Positions 1-7,303 of a DNA stretch of 64,000 nucleotides are shown one piece after another. Location: assembly GCF_018141545.1 (NCBI RefSeq), contig NZ_CP064356.1:1488001-1552000 (forward strand). The letters run 5' to 3'. Source of the DNA: Miltoncostaea oceani. GTDB lineage: Bacteria > Actinomycetota > Thermoleophilia > Miltoncostaeales > Miltoncostaeaceae. The position numbers and the translations under genes are program-made. Numbering within the stretch: position 1 is the first letter of the stretch; every line of letters starts with the position of its first letter. The notes under the pieces are model-generated. The model searched no databases. It saw only the letters and a list, made by a program, of their open reading frames with translations, and was not told the origin of the DNA.

Positions 1-196
1 GTTCGACCAGGCCGCCGACCTCACCGGCGTGGTGCTGACGAAGGTCGACGGGGCCGCCCGCGGGGGCATCGCCCTCGCGATCCGGCGCGAGCTCGGGATC
101 CCCGTGAAGATGGTCGGCTCCGGCGAGAAGCTCGAGGACCTGCAGCCGTTCGACGCGCAGGCCTTCGCCCGCGCGGTCTTCGCCCCCGACGACTGA
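1..196 (+). CDS. ftsY: Signal recognition particle receptor FtsY, C-terminal end (partial)
   Basis: The window opens inside this gene; the readable frame begins at base 2 and ends with TGA at 194-196, giving about 64 residues. They contain TKVDGAARGG, the guanine-specificity and closing-loop segment of SRP-type GTPases, then GEKLEDLQPFD and a terminal FARAVF, which is the usual end of FtsY (Ffh carries an M domain here instead). FtsY is the membrane-associated receptor that docks Ffh-ribosome complexes to the translocon. Ffh follows 68 bases downstream on the same strand, so both halves of the targeting GTPase pair are adjacent. Everything upstream of the last GTPase motifs lies outside the window. 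Confidence 0.9.
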   Translation, partial: FDQAADLTGVVLTKVDGAARGGIALAIRRELGIPVKMVGSGEKLEDLQPFDAQAFARAVFAPDD

Positions 197-221
197 GCGG
201 GCGCCCCCCGGGCGCGCCCGC
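197..221 (+). terminator. GC hairpin just after ftsY
   Basis: An 8-bp perfect inverted repeat (GCGGGCGC at 197-204, GCGCCCGC at 214-221) with a 9-base loop starts at the base after the ftsY stop. There is no T-run, so this is a terminator-like hairpin rather than a classical intrinsic terminator. Confidence 0.4.
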
Positions 222-246
222 GCTCCCACAGGGGCGGGCGCTGCTC

Positions 247-252
247 TAGAGT
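247..252 (+). promoter_or_regulatory. Putative -10 hexamer for ffh
   Basis: TAGAGT fits the TANNNT pattern seen before many genes in this window. It lies exactly 6 bases before a TTG at 259 and 12 bases before the ATG at 265, so transcription would start at or next to the translation start. No convincing -35 box is visible. Confidence 0.4.
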
Positions 253-264
253 GAGCGGTTGCCG

Positions 265-1584
265 ATGTTCGAAGCCCTTACACAGAAGCTCGAGGGGATC
301 TTCTCCGGCCTGCGTGGCCGCGGGAAGCTGACCGAGTCCGACATCGACCAGGCGATGCGCGCGATCCGCCTGTCGCTGCTCGAGGCCGACGTCAGCCTGC
401 CCGTGGTGAAGCAGCTGACGACGGCGATCGCGGCGCGGGCCAAGGGCTCCGAGGTGATGGACTCCCTCACGCCCGACCAGCAGGTCGTGAAGATCGTCAG
501 CGACGAGCTGACCGCGCTGATGGGCGACGCCAACGTCGCGTTGCCGCTCGCCTCGAAGCCGCCGACCATCGTGCTGATGGCGGGCCTGCAGGGCTCCGGC
601 AAGACGACGTGCTCGGCGAAGCTCGCCCGCCACTTCCACGCCCAGGGCCGCGCGCCGATGCTGGTGGCCTGCGACGTCTACCGCCCCGCCGCCGCGGAGC
701 AGCTGTCGGTGCTGGGCGGCCAGATCGGCGTCCCCGTGCACCGCGAGGACGGCGTCACCGACCCCGTCGCCATCGCGCGCAACGGAATCGAGGCCGCCCG
801 CCGGACCGGCCGCGACCTCGTGATCGTGGACACCGCCGGCCGCCTCTCGATCGACGCCGACATGATGGACGAGCTCGTCCGCATCAAGGCCGCGATCGAC
901 CCGACGAGCGTCGTGCTCGTGGTCGACGCCATGACCGGTCAGAGCGCCGTCGAGGTCGCCAAGGCGTTCGGCGACGCGGTCGACTTCGACGGCGTCGCCC
1001 TGACGAAGCTCGACGGCGACGCCCGCGGCGGCGCCGCCCTGTCGGTGCGCGCCGTGTCCGGCAAGCCGATCCTGTTCATCGGCACCGGCGAGAAGATCGA
1101 CGCGCTCGAGCCCTTCTACCCCGACCGCATGGCCTCGCGCATCCTCGGGATGGGCGACGTCATGACGCTGATCGAGAAGGCGCAGGCGACCGTCGACGTC
1201 GGCGACGCCAAGCGCCTGGAGCAGAAGATCCGCGGAGGGTCGCTGACCCTCGAGGACTTCCTCGACCAGATGCAGCAGGTCCGGAAGATGGGGCCCATGT
1301 CGCAGGTGCTGGGCATGATCCCCGGGTTCCGCAACGCCACGAAGGGCAAGGACCTGCAGGTCGACGACGGACAGCTCGACCGGGTGGAGGCCATCGTGCG
1401 CAGCATGACGCTGCAGGAGCGCCGCCGACCCGAGATCATCAACGGCAGCCGCCGCCGGCGCATCGCGTCCGGCAGCGGCACCAGCGTGCAGGAGGTCAAC
1501 CAACTCCTGTCGCAGTTCAAGCAGATGCAGAAGCTGATGAAGCAGATGGGCCGTGGCGGCCTGCCTGCCCTCCTCGGCCGATAA
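265..1584 (+). CDS. ffh: Signal recognition particle protein Ffh (SRP54)
   Basis: A 439-residue protein. An N-terminal helical domain (about 1-90) precedes the GTPase domain with P-loop GLQGSGKTT (108-116), DTAGR and [10 protein letters not shown], and a methionine-rich C-terminal M domain ending [13 protein letters not shown] that binds SRP RNA and signal sequences. It delivers nascent membrane and secreted proteins to FtsY, encoded just upstream. The ATG at 265 is chosen because MFEAL matches the conserved N-terminus of the family; a TTG at 259 would add two residues and sits exactly 6 bases after a TAGAGT hexamer, so a leaderless TTG start is the alternative. No clear ribosome-binding site precedes either. 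rpsP follows after 20 bases. Confidence 0.95.
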   Translation: MFEALTQKLEGIFSGLRGRGKLTESDIDQAMRAIRLSLLEADVSLPVVKQLTTAIAARAKGSEVMDSLTPDQQVVKIVSDELTALMGDANVALPLASKPPTIVLMAGLQGSGKTTCSAKLARHFHAQGRAPMLVACDVYRPAAAEQLSVLGGQIGVPVHREDGVTDPVAIARNGIEAARRTGRDLVIVDTAGRLSIDADMMDELVRIKAAIDPTSVVLVVDAMTGQSAVEVAKAFGDAVDFDGVALTKLDGDARGGAALSVRAVSGKPILFIGTGEKIDALEPFYPDRMASRILGMGDVMTLIEKAQATVDVGDAKRLEQKIRGGSLTLEDFLDQMQQVRKMGPMSQVLGMIPGFRNATKGKDLQVDDGQLDRVEAIVRSMTLQERRRPEIINGSRRRRIASGSGTSVQEVNQLLSQFKQMQKLMKQMGRGGLPALLGR

Positions 1585-1604
1585 CCAGAGACGACAGGAG
1601 CACC

Positions 1605-1850
1605 GTGGTCAAGATCCGCCTCGCCCGTGTGGGCGGCAAGAAGAACGCCATCTACCGCGTGGTGGTGGCCGACGCCCGTTCGCCGCGCGACGGTCGCAAC
1701 ATCGACACGATCGGCCGCTACAACCCCCAGACCCACCCCTCCATCGTCGAGATCGACGTGGCGAAGGCCGACAAGTGGCTCGCCGACGGCGCCCAGCCGA
1801 CCTCGGCCGTGCGCAAGCTGATCAAGATCGCCCGGGCCCAGGCGGCCTGA
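1605..1850 (+). CDS. rpsP: 30S ribosomal protein S16
   Basis: An 81-residue protein beginning [14 protein letters not shown] and containing [10 protein letters not shown], both diagnostic of S16, a small-subunit assembly protein. The GTG start at 1605 is supported by an AGGAG box at 1596-1600 four bases upstream and by the family N-terminus. It is the first gene after ffh in the conserved run rpsP-khpA-rimM-trmD, whose products all act on the ribosome, rRNA or tRNA. Only 2 bases separate its stop from the khpA start, implying co-translation. Confidence 0.96.
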   Translation: MVKIRLARVGGKKNAIYRVVVADARSPRDGRNIDTIGRYNPQTHPSIVEIDVAKADKWLADGAQPTSAVRKLIKIARAQAA

Positions 1851-1852
1851 CC

Positions 1853-2101
1853 GTGGCCGGCAACGGCCCGCTCGGGGCCATGATCGCCGCGCTCGCGAAG
1901 GGTCTCGTCGACCACCCGGAGCAGGTCGAGGTCGTCGAGGACGGCGGCCCGGACGCCCGGGTGCTGTCGCTGCACGTCGCCGACGAGGACCTCGGTCAGG
2001 TGATCGGCCGGGGCGGCAGGGTCGCCCGGGCGCTGCGCACGATCCTGCGCGCGGCCGCCACGGCGCGCGGCGAGCGCGCCACCCTCGAGATCGTCGACTG
2101 A
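1853..2101 (+). CDS. khpA: KH-domain RNA-binding protein KhpA (YlqC family)
   Basis: An 82-residue single KH domain. The nucleic-acid-binding GXXG loop is visible as VIGRGGRVARAL, followed by the usual amphipathic helix and a short terminal strand. Members bind RNA with little sequence preference and, in Gram-positive bacteria, work with KhpB in cell-division and small-RNA biology (family knowledge). The position between rpsP and rimM is the standard one. The GTG start lies 2 bases after the rpsP stop; another in-frame start would truncate the conserved N-terminal helix. Confidence 0.9.
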   Translation: MAGNGPLGAMIAALAKGLVDHPEQVEVVEDGGPDARVLSLHVADEDLGQVIGRGGRVARALRTILRAAATARGERATLEIVD

Positions 2102-2117
2102 CGGCGGCGCCCGCGCG

Positions 2118-2636
2118 ATGAGGCCGGCGACCGTCGTCATCGGCACCATCGGGCGTCCGCACGGCACCGGCGGCGCGGTCCACGCGCGTCCGTCCGGGCC
2201 GACCCTCGCGACGCTCGGCCCGGGGGACGAGGTGGAGGTGCGCCCCCGCGAGGGGGAGCCCCGCACCCTCGTCGTCACCGGCCGCAGCGGCATGGACCGC
2301 AGCCCGATCCTCGCGTTCGCCGGCATCGGCGACCGGGCGGCGGCGGGGGAGCTCACCGGGGCGGTGCTGGCCGTCGTGGAGGACCGGGTGCGGGGGCTCG
2401 ACGACCCCGACACGTTCTTCGTGCGCGACCTCGTCGGCTGCGAGGTGCTGCTCGGCGACCGCCCCCTCGGCCCGGTGACGGAGGTGTTCTCCGGTCCCGC
2501 GAACGACGCGCTGCAGGTCGCGGCGGAGGGCGGGCCCGTGCTGCTGCCGTTCACGGCCGACGCGGTGATCGACCTCGACGTCCCGGGGCGGCGGATCGTG
2601 GTCCGCCCCGACCTGCTGGGTGACGACGGGCCGTGA
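2118..2636 (+). CDS. rimM: Ribosome maturation factor RimM
   Basis: A 172-residue protein with the two-domain RimM plan: an N-terminal barrel starting VVIGTIGRPHGTGGAV (the family signature for its first strand and turn), and a C-terminal PRC barrel containing FVRDLVGCEV and VLLPFTADAVIDLDV. RimM assists maturation of the 30S head and binds S19. Its stop codon overlaps the trmD start by 4 bases, and khpA ends 16 bases upstream, so it is an internal operon gene. Length is normal. Confidence 0.95.
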   Translation: MRPATVVIGTIGRPHGTGGAVHARPSGPTLATLGPGDEVEVRPREGEPRTLVVTGRSGMDRSPILAFAGIGDRAAAGELTGAVLAVVEDRVRGLDDPDTFFVRDLVGCEVLLGDRPLGPVTEVFSGPANDALQVAAEGGPVLLPFTADAVIDLDVPGRRIVVRPDLLGDDGP

Positions 2637-3310
2637 GGATCGACGTCTTCACGTTGTTCCCGGAGTGGTTCGACTGGATGCGGCGCCCGCGCCACCTCAC
2701 CAACGCCGCCGTGCACTCCGGTCTCGAGGTGCGGTGCTTCTCCCCCCGCGACACGACGCCGCTGCGGCAGGGGCAGGTCGATGACGCCCCCTACGGCGGG
2801 GGGCCGGGCATGGTGCTGCGGGTCGACGTGATGGCCGCGTCGCTCGAGGCCGTCTACGGCGAGCCCGCCGCGGAGGTCCGCGACCACCGCCGCGTCGTGG
2901 TGCTGACGCCCCGGGGGCGGCCGTTCACCGACGCCGTCGCCCGCGAGCTGGCGCACGAGCCAGAGCTCGCGCTGCTCTGCGGCCGGTACGAGGGCTTCGA
3001 CGAGCGGGTCCACACCGTCCTCGCCAACGACGAGATCTGCCTGGGGCCCTTCGTGCTCGCCGGCGGGGAGGTCGCCGCGATGGCCGTGATCGACGCCGTC
3101 GCCCGCCAGCTCCACGGGGCGCTCGGCAACCGGGAGAGCCTCGACGCCGAGTCGTTTTCAGAGGGCCTCGGCGGCGGCGTCGAGCACCCGCACTACACCC
3201 GTCCCGCCGAGTTCCTCGGCGTGGGGGTGCCCCCCGTGCTCCTCTCGGGCGACCACGGCGCCGTCGCCCGCTGGCGCGCCGAGCGGGTGCTGCCGCCCCG
3301 TACCGGCTGA
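2633..3310 (+). CDS. trmD: tRNA (guanine-N1)-methyltransferase TrmD
   Basis: A 225-residue SPOUT methyltransferase that makes m1G37 in tRNAs reading CNN codons, using S-adenosylmethionine. Visible motifs are DDAPYGGGPGM (50-60), the trefoil-knot cofactor loop CGRYEGFDERV (116-126), and GNRESLDAESF followed by HPHYTRP near the C-terminus. The GTG start at 2633 overlaps the rimM stop as GTGA. In most bacteria rplS follows directly; here a membrane-protein gene intervenes. A GC-alternating stretch at about 3325-3340 follows the stop, but no T-tract. Confidence 0.96.
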   Translation: MRIDVFTLFPEWFDWMRRPRHLTNAAVHSGLEVRCFSPRDTTPLRQGQVDDAPYGGGPGMVLRVDVMAASLEAVYGEPAAEVRDHRRVVVLTPRGRPFTDAVARELAHEPELALLCGRYEGFDERVHTVLANDEICLGPFVLAGGEVAAMAVIDAVARQLHGALGNRESLDAESFSEGLGGGVEHPHYTRPAEFLGVGVPPVLLSGDHGAVARWRAERVLPPRTG

Positions 3311-3376
3311 CCCCGGCCGGCGCCGCGCGCACGCGCGCGCCGCGCGACGGACGGGGAGTTCCGGGCCGCGCGGCGA

Positions 3377-4435
3377 ATGTCTGCTGCGGACCGGCCCGAT
3401 CCCGTGGGGCGGCCGATGGCCGCGCCGGCGCGCGCGGCGCCGACGGAGGAGGCCGTGCCGACCATCACCGACGCCGATGTGACCCGCATGACGAGCGGCC
3501 TGCTCTTCGACGAGCTGGACCGTGCGCGCAAGCTCAGCCGCTACTGGGTGCTGCTCACCCTCGCGGCGCTGATCGCGTCGGCGGGCGTCGTCGCCGACTC
3601 CACGGCGACCGTGATCGGCGCGATGATCGTCGCCCCGCTGATGACCCCGATCCTCGGGACCGTCCTCAGCGTCGTGATCGGGGACCTGCGCAACCTCGCG
3701 ATCTCCCTGCTGCTGGTCGTCACCGGGGCGGTCCTCGTCGTCGCGATCGGCTGGGCCGTCGGGACGTTCGTGCCGGTGGACACCGTCGCGGCGACGAGCC
3801 CCCAGGTCGCCGGCCGCGTCCAGCCCCGGCTGATCGACCTGGTGGCGGCGCTCGCCACCGGGGTCGTCGGCGCCTTCGCCCTCGTCCGGTCCGACGTGTC
3901 GGACACGCTGCCCGGCGTCGCGATCGCCATCTCCCTGGTGCCGCCGCTCGCCGTCGTCGGCCTCACCCTCGAAGGCGGCGCGGGTGACGAGTCGGCAGGC
4001 GCCCTGCTGCTCTTCCTCACCAACGTCGGCGCGATCCTCCTCAGCGGCCTCGTGGTCCTGACGATCTACCGGGTCAGCACCGCCCGCTCCGTGCGGGCCC
4101 GCCGCCGCCTCGACCACCGTGCCGCCACCGCCGTCGTGGTGGTCGCGGTCCTCGCGCTCGCGCTGCCCCTGTCGGCGACGTCGCAGCGGGTCGCCGCCGA
4201 CAGCCTGCGCGACGCCGAGGTGACCGACGTCGCGACGACGTGGGCGGAGGCCCGGGGCTGGGAGCTCGTCGGCGTCGAGAACACCCCCGACGGGGTCGAG
4301 GTGCGGGCTGCCGGGCCGCTGCCCGTGCCGGATCCGGGGACGCTTCGGACCGCGCTCGACCGGGACGGCCTGGCCGATCTCGACGTGCGGCTGGAGCTCG
4401 TGCCCGTCGAGCGGACCGACCTCCCCGGGCGCTGA
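3377..4435 (+). CDS. DUF389 family integral membrane protein
   Basis: A 352-residue protein. After a 45-residue Ala/Pro-rich N-terminus come about six hydrophobic segments (residues 55-235), the first containing SAGVVADSTATVIGAMI and VAPLMTPILG, the signature of the DUF389 / TIGR00341 hydrophobic family; a soluble C-terminal domain of about 105 residues follows. Function is unknown for the family. The gene sits between trmD and rplS, which are normally adjacent, so it looks like an insertion into the ribosomal operon. The start is the first ATG of the frame; an internal ATG 15 codons later is possible. No strong ribosome-binding site is seen. Confidence 0.85.
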   Translation: MSAADRPDPVGRPMAAPARAAPTEEAVPTITDADVTRMTSGLLFDELDRARKLSRYWVLLTLAALIASAGVVADSTATVIGAMIVAPLMTPILGTVLSVVIGDLRNLAISLLLVVTGAVLVVAIGWAVGTFVPVDTVAATSPQVAGRVQPRLIDLVAALATGVVGAFALVRSDVSDTLPGVAIAISLVPPLAVVGLTLEGGAGDESAGALLLFLTNVGAILLSGLVVLTIYRVSTARSVRARRRLDHRAATAVVVVAVLALALPLSATSQRVAADSLRDAEVTDVATTWAEARGWELVGVENTPDGVEVRAAGPLPVPDPGTLRTALDRDGLADLDVRLELVPVERTDLPGR

Positions 4436-4491
4436 TCCCGCACCCCGGCGGGGGACGGCGGGCGGGGCTGCCCGGGTCCCGGTGCCCTTGC

Positions 4492-4497
4492 TATGCT
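4492..4497 (+). promoter_or_regulatory. Putative -10 box for rplS
   Basis: TATGCT lies 58 bases before the rplS ATG and would give a leader of roughly 50 bases. The leader contains a short hairpin (CCGGG at 4511-4515 with CCCGG at 4523-4527). A private promoter for rplS makes sense because the DUF389 gene separates it from trmD. No good -35 box is visible. Confidence 0.4.
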
Positions 4498-4555
4498 GCC
4501 CGTCGTTTTGCCGGGACCCGAACCCGGGGCGAGCCGAGCGAGGAGCTTCACCGAG

Positions 4556-4906
4556 ATGACCGTCATCGAGAGCCTTGAGCGCGAGCAGCTGCGCGACGAC
4601 ATCCCGGACTTCAAGGCCGGTGACACGGTCAAGGTCCACTTCCGCGTCATCGAGGGCTCGCGTCAGCGCGTCCAGGTCTTCGAGGGCACGGTCATCAAGC
4701 GCCAGGGCTCGACGAACCGCGAGACCTTCACCGTCCGCAAGCAGAGCTTCGGCGTCGGCGTCGAGCGCACGTTCCCCGTCCACTCGCCGAAGATCGAGAA
4801 GATCGAGCGGACGATGGAGGGCGACGTGAACCGCGCGAAGCTCTACTACCTGCGCGGCAAGATCGGCAAGAAGGCCCGCATCCGCGAGAAGCAGCGCACC
4901 TCGTAG
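4556..4906 (+). CDS. rplS: 50S ribosomal protein L19
   Basis: A 116-residue L19, located at the 30S-50S interface. Diagnostic segments are [42 protein letters not shown] and the C-terminal [17 protein letters not shown]. The ATG at 4556 is preceded by AGGAG at 4541-4545; an earlier GTG frame start would add non-homologous residues. The usual downstream gene for signal peptidase I is absent; instead a strongly folded untranslated segment and then rnhB follow. Confidence 0.96.
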   Translation: MTVIESLEREQLRDDIPDFKAGDTVKVHFRVIEGSRQRVQVFEGTVIKRQGSTNRETFTVRKQSFGVGVERTFPVHSPKIEKIERTMEGDVNRAKLYYLRGKIGKKARIREKQRTS

Positions 4907-4915
4907 TGGCCTGAG

Positions 4916-5053
4916 CCGGGAGTTCGTATGCAGTTCCCGAGCGAATCGCACGCGAGGCAAGGACGCAGGTCAGACCCGGTATCGGGAATACGGGTCGGCC
5001 GAGGACGCCGCATCGCGTAGCGATGCAGCCGGGAAATGCCATCGAACTCCTGG
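4916..5053 (+). ncRNA. Candidate structured RNA between rplS and rnhB
   Basis: This 138-base segment is visibly less GC-rich than its surroundings and folds on paper into a closed multi-stem structure. Outer stem: 4916-4926 with 5043-5053, 11 pairs including one G-U. It continues after a 3x3 internal loop as 4930-4932 with 5037-5039 and 4934-4939 with 5030-5035. Inside are a hairpin at 4973-4996 (GACCCG with CGGGTC, extended by TAT/ATA), a small stem 4997-4999/5007-5009 and a perfect 6-bp hairpin 5010-5015/5021-5026 with loop CGTAG. The heptamer AGGACGC occurs twice (4960-4966, 5002-5008). It lies just after rplS and ends 21 bases before the likely rnhB start. I do not recognise a known RNA family; it could be a cis-regulatory leader for rnhB or a separate small RNA. 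Confidence 0.55.
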
Positions 5054-5074
5054 ACCAGGACACCTAGGTCGCGC

Positions 5075-5806
5075 GTGGCGCCCCGGCGCCGCCCCGGCGC
5101 GCATCGCAGGTCGGCGCGCCTCTTCGCACACGACCGCGCCCTCGGCACCGCCCGGGTCGCGGGCGTCGACGAGGCGGGGCGCGGGTGCCTCGCCGGTCCG
5201 CTGGTCGTCGCGGCCGTCTGCCTCGACCTCGGGGCGCTGACCCCCGCCGGGCGCCGCGCGCTCGGCGACCTCGACGACTCGAAGCGCCTCGCCCACGACG
5301 TGCGCGAGCGCGTCGCCGCCGCGGTCATGCGCCACGCCGAGCAGGTGGTGGTGCTGATGGCCTCGCCCCGCACCATCGACCGCGACGGCCTGCACCGCAC
5401 CAACCTGCGCCTCATGCGGGAGGCCCTGGCGCGCCTCGCGCCCTGCCCGGGCGTCTGCCTGGTCGACGGCTTCCGCCTCGGGCCGACGGCCGTCGAGCAC
5501 CGGGCCGTGGTGGGCGGCGACGGCCGCAGCGCGAGCATCGCCGCCGCGTCGGTCATCGCCAAGACCACCCGCGACCGCCTCATGGCGGGTCCCGTGGCCG
5601 CCGCGTGGCCGCGGTTCCGCTTCGACGAGCACGTCGGGTACGCCACGCCGGTGCACCACGAGGCGCTGCGCGTGGAGGGGCTCTCGCCGCTGCACCGCCG
5701 CTCGTTCAACTCGGCGGCGTACCCCGAGGGCGCGTACGTCATGGCGGGGCCGCCGCCCCCGGCAGGTGGCGCACCCGCGCCCGGAGGCGTCCCGGCCGCA
5801 CGGTGA
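5075..5806 (+). CDS. rnhB: Ribonuclease HII
   Basis: A 243-residue enzyme that cleaves the RNA strand of RNA-DNA hybrids and removes single ribonucleotides from DNA. The active-site DE pair is in GVDEAGRGCLAGP (about 30-42), followed by LDDSKRL, CLVDGF with another acidic residue, ASVIAKTTRDR and HVGYAT. The GTG at 5075 is preferred; an ATG at 5036 in the same frame lies inside the structured segment and would add 13 residues with no family resemblance. The 3-prime end overlaps the convergent yraN by 68 bases, and the Pro/Gly/Ala-rich tail after SFNSAAY is probably non-essential. rnhB-yraN-comM-dprA is a standard bacterial neighbourhood. Confidence 0.92.
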   Translation: MAPRRRPGAHRRSARLFAHDRALGTARVAGVDEAGRGCLAGPLVVAAVCLDLGALTPAGRRALGDLDDSKRLAHDVRERVAAAVMRHAEQVVVLMASPRTIDRDGLHRTNLRLMREALARLAPCPGVCLVDGFRLGPTAVEHRAVVGGDGRSASIAAASVIAKTTRDRLMAGPVAAAWPRFRFDEHVGYATPVHHEALRVEGLSPLHRRSFNSAAYPEGAYVMAGPPPPAGGAPAPGGVPAAR

Positions 5807-6098
5807 TCAGGTCCATGCGCACCTCCGCGCCGTCGGGTGGGGGGTGCAGGGCGAGCCAGGCGCGGGCGGCGCGCCGCATCCGGGCGCGTTGCGCCGCGGT
5901 CAACGGCTCGTCGAGGGCCGCCGCGTCGGACCGGGTCTTGACCTCGCACAGCACCAGCGCACCGCCGCGGGCGACGACGAGGTCGATCTCGCCACCCGCG
6001 GCGCGCCAGCGCCGGGCGAGCACCGTCCAGCCGCGCCGCCGCAGGAACCGCTCCGCCGCCCGCTCGCCCCGCCGCCCCGTTGCGTGCCCGCCGTCCAT
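5739..6098 (-). CDS. yraN: YraN / UPF0102 family endonuclease-like protein
   Basis: A 119-residue protein with the restriction-endonuclease-like core of UPF0102: GRRGERAAERFLRRRG at the N-terminus, GGEIDLVV and LVLCEVKTR carrying the D-(E)XK-type acidic and lysine residues. Its biochemical role is unsettled. The ATG at 6098 gives the family N-terminus. It normally reads in the same direction as rnhB; here it is inverted and its 3-prime end overlaps rnhB by 68 bases, which marks a local rearrangement. Confidence 0.88.
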   Translation of the reverse strand: MDGGHATGRRGERAAERFLRRRGWTVLARRWRAAGGEIDLVVARGGALVLCEVKTRSDAAALDEPLTAAQRARMRRAARAWLALHPPPDGAEVRMDLITVRPGRLRARVRHLPGAAAPP

Positions 6099-6179
6099 GG
6101 CGCCCACGGTCGTCCACCGGGGGCGCACCGTTCCACCCCCGTCCGTGCCGGGGCTGTCACGTGCGTGTGACGGGTGGCG

Positions 6180-7232
6180 TCAGCCCCAGCGGAACCCGGT
6201 GGGGGACGCCGCCACCGGCAGCGGGGGGCCGGGCAGGCCGTCCGGGGGGTTCGGGTCGTTGTAGCCGCCGGGCGCGATGTCGTTCGGGGCGTCCGGGTGG
6301 AAGAGGGAGGCGAGGTACTGCACCTGCCCGCGCCCCGGGCCGAGCTCGGTCTGCCCGCCCGAGTAGGCGGCGATCCCCTCGCGCTCCAGGTGGTCGTAGG
6401 CCGCGAACAGCCGCGAGAGCGGGCCGAAGCGCGACGGCTTCATGTTCACGGTGCGGGGGGTCCACTCGAGCGCGAGGATGTCGTCCACGGAGTGCAGGGG
6501 CGCGTCCCACGTCACCCGGTCCTCGTGGCCGGCGAGGGTCGCGCGCAGGTCGGGGGTGAGGCGGGGGTCCTCGATCATCGCGTCGGGGAACGCCGCGAGG
6601 ATGCGGCGGTACGTGGCCGGGTCGCTCGGCACGCCGAACGGGACCGTCTCGTACTGGCCCTTCATGTCGAGGGTCTCGACCACGCCGAGGCCCGCCAGCT
6701 CCGCCATCAGCTCGTCGCTCCAGTCGTCGGTCGGGTCGAGCTTGAAGCGCAGCGTCGGGTCGTGGGCGAGCCACGTCGTCACCTTGCGGGAGGTGGGGGG
6801 CTCGTCGAGCCGGGTGGAGACCACGAACCGCACGGGGGAGGGCGTGCGGCCGAGGGCCTCGGCCAGCGAGATCCCGGCCTGGCGCAGCGCGAGGTCGAGC
6901 GCGGCGCTCTCGTACGCCCAGCGCCGGTAGTCCCCCGACATCGGGTAGACGGGCGGGCCGGCGTGGAAGAGGTCGAGGCCGTCGAGGTGGCGGGACAGGG
7001 AGTCGATCGTCCACGTGCCCGCGAGGGGCAGCACCGGCCCGGCGGCCGCCTGCGACTCGTGCTCGCCCGGGTCGTAGCAGACGTCCTCGCCGACGCCCTC
7101 CTCGCCGGCGCCGTGCAGCCGGATGACCGTCGTGAGGCGGCGGAAGTCCTCGCCGAGCTCCAGGGCCCGCACCTCGAGGTCGTAGCCCTCCACGCGCAGC
7201 GGCAGGTCCCTGATCCGGTCGTACGTGCTCAT
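6180..7232 (-). CDS. Enolase-superfamily protein (mandelate racemase / muconate lactonising type), substrate unknown
   Basis: A 350-residue protein with an N-terminal capping region and a C-terminal barrel. Plausible superfamily residues are the lysine in RFKLDP, metal ligands in LDMKGQY, IEDPRL and TWDAPL at successive strand ends, and the second-face lysine in VNMKPSRFG, which resembles o-succinylbenzoate synthase and muconate-lactonising enzymes. The canonical KxK pair is reduced to one lysine, so the reaction cannot be assigned. The ATG at 7232 has an AGGGGGAG ribosome-binding site. It is the first of three minus-strand genes inserted between yraN and comM; there is no menaquinone gene beside it to argue for OSBS activity. 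Confidence 0.78.
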   Translation of the reverse strand: MSTYDRIRDLPLRVEGYDLEVRALELGEDFRRLTTVIRLHGAGEEGVGEDVCYDPGEHESQAAAGPVLPLAGTWTIDSLSRHLDGLDLFHAGPPVYPMSGDYRRWAYESAALDLALRQAGISLAEALGRTPSPVRFVVSTRLDEPPTSRKVTTWLAHDPTLRFKLDPTDDWSDELMAELAGLGVVETLDMKGQYETVPFGVPSDPATYRRILAAFPDAMIEDPRLTPDLRATLAGHEDRVTWDAPLHSVDDILALEWTPRTVNMKPSRFGPLSRLFAAYDHLEREGIAAYSGGQTELGPGRGQVQYLASLFHPDAPNDIAPGGYNDPNPPDGLPGPPLPVAASPTGFRWG

Positions 7233-7303
7233 CGCGGCTCCCCCTGTCGTGATCGGGTGGATGCTCGCACCAACGGGCGGCGGGTGCCCGCCGGATCCCT
7301 CGC

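Noticed and set aside
4473-4520. 10-base inverted repeat before rplS as an L19 leader hairpin
   Set aside because: The left arm lies upstream of the predicted transcription start after TATGCT (4492-4497), so both arms would not be in the transcript.
4916-5053. Cyclic-di-GMP, cobalamin, FMN or SRP RNA class for the structured segment
   Set aside because: The invariant core sequences of those families are not present; only loose resemblance in short motifs.
5036-5074. ATG 5036 as the rnhB start
   Set aside because: It is within the paired strand of the structured segment and adds 13 residues unlike RNase HII.
6180-7232. o-Succinylbenzoate synthase (menC)
   Set aside because: Lysine pattern is incomplete and the organism appears to use the futalosine route; only superfamily level is supportable.
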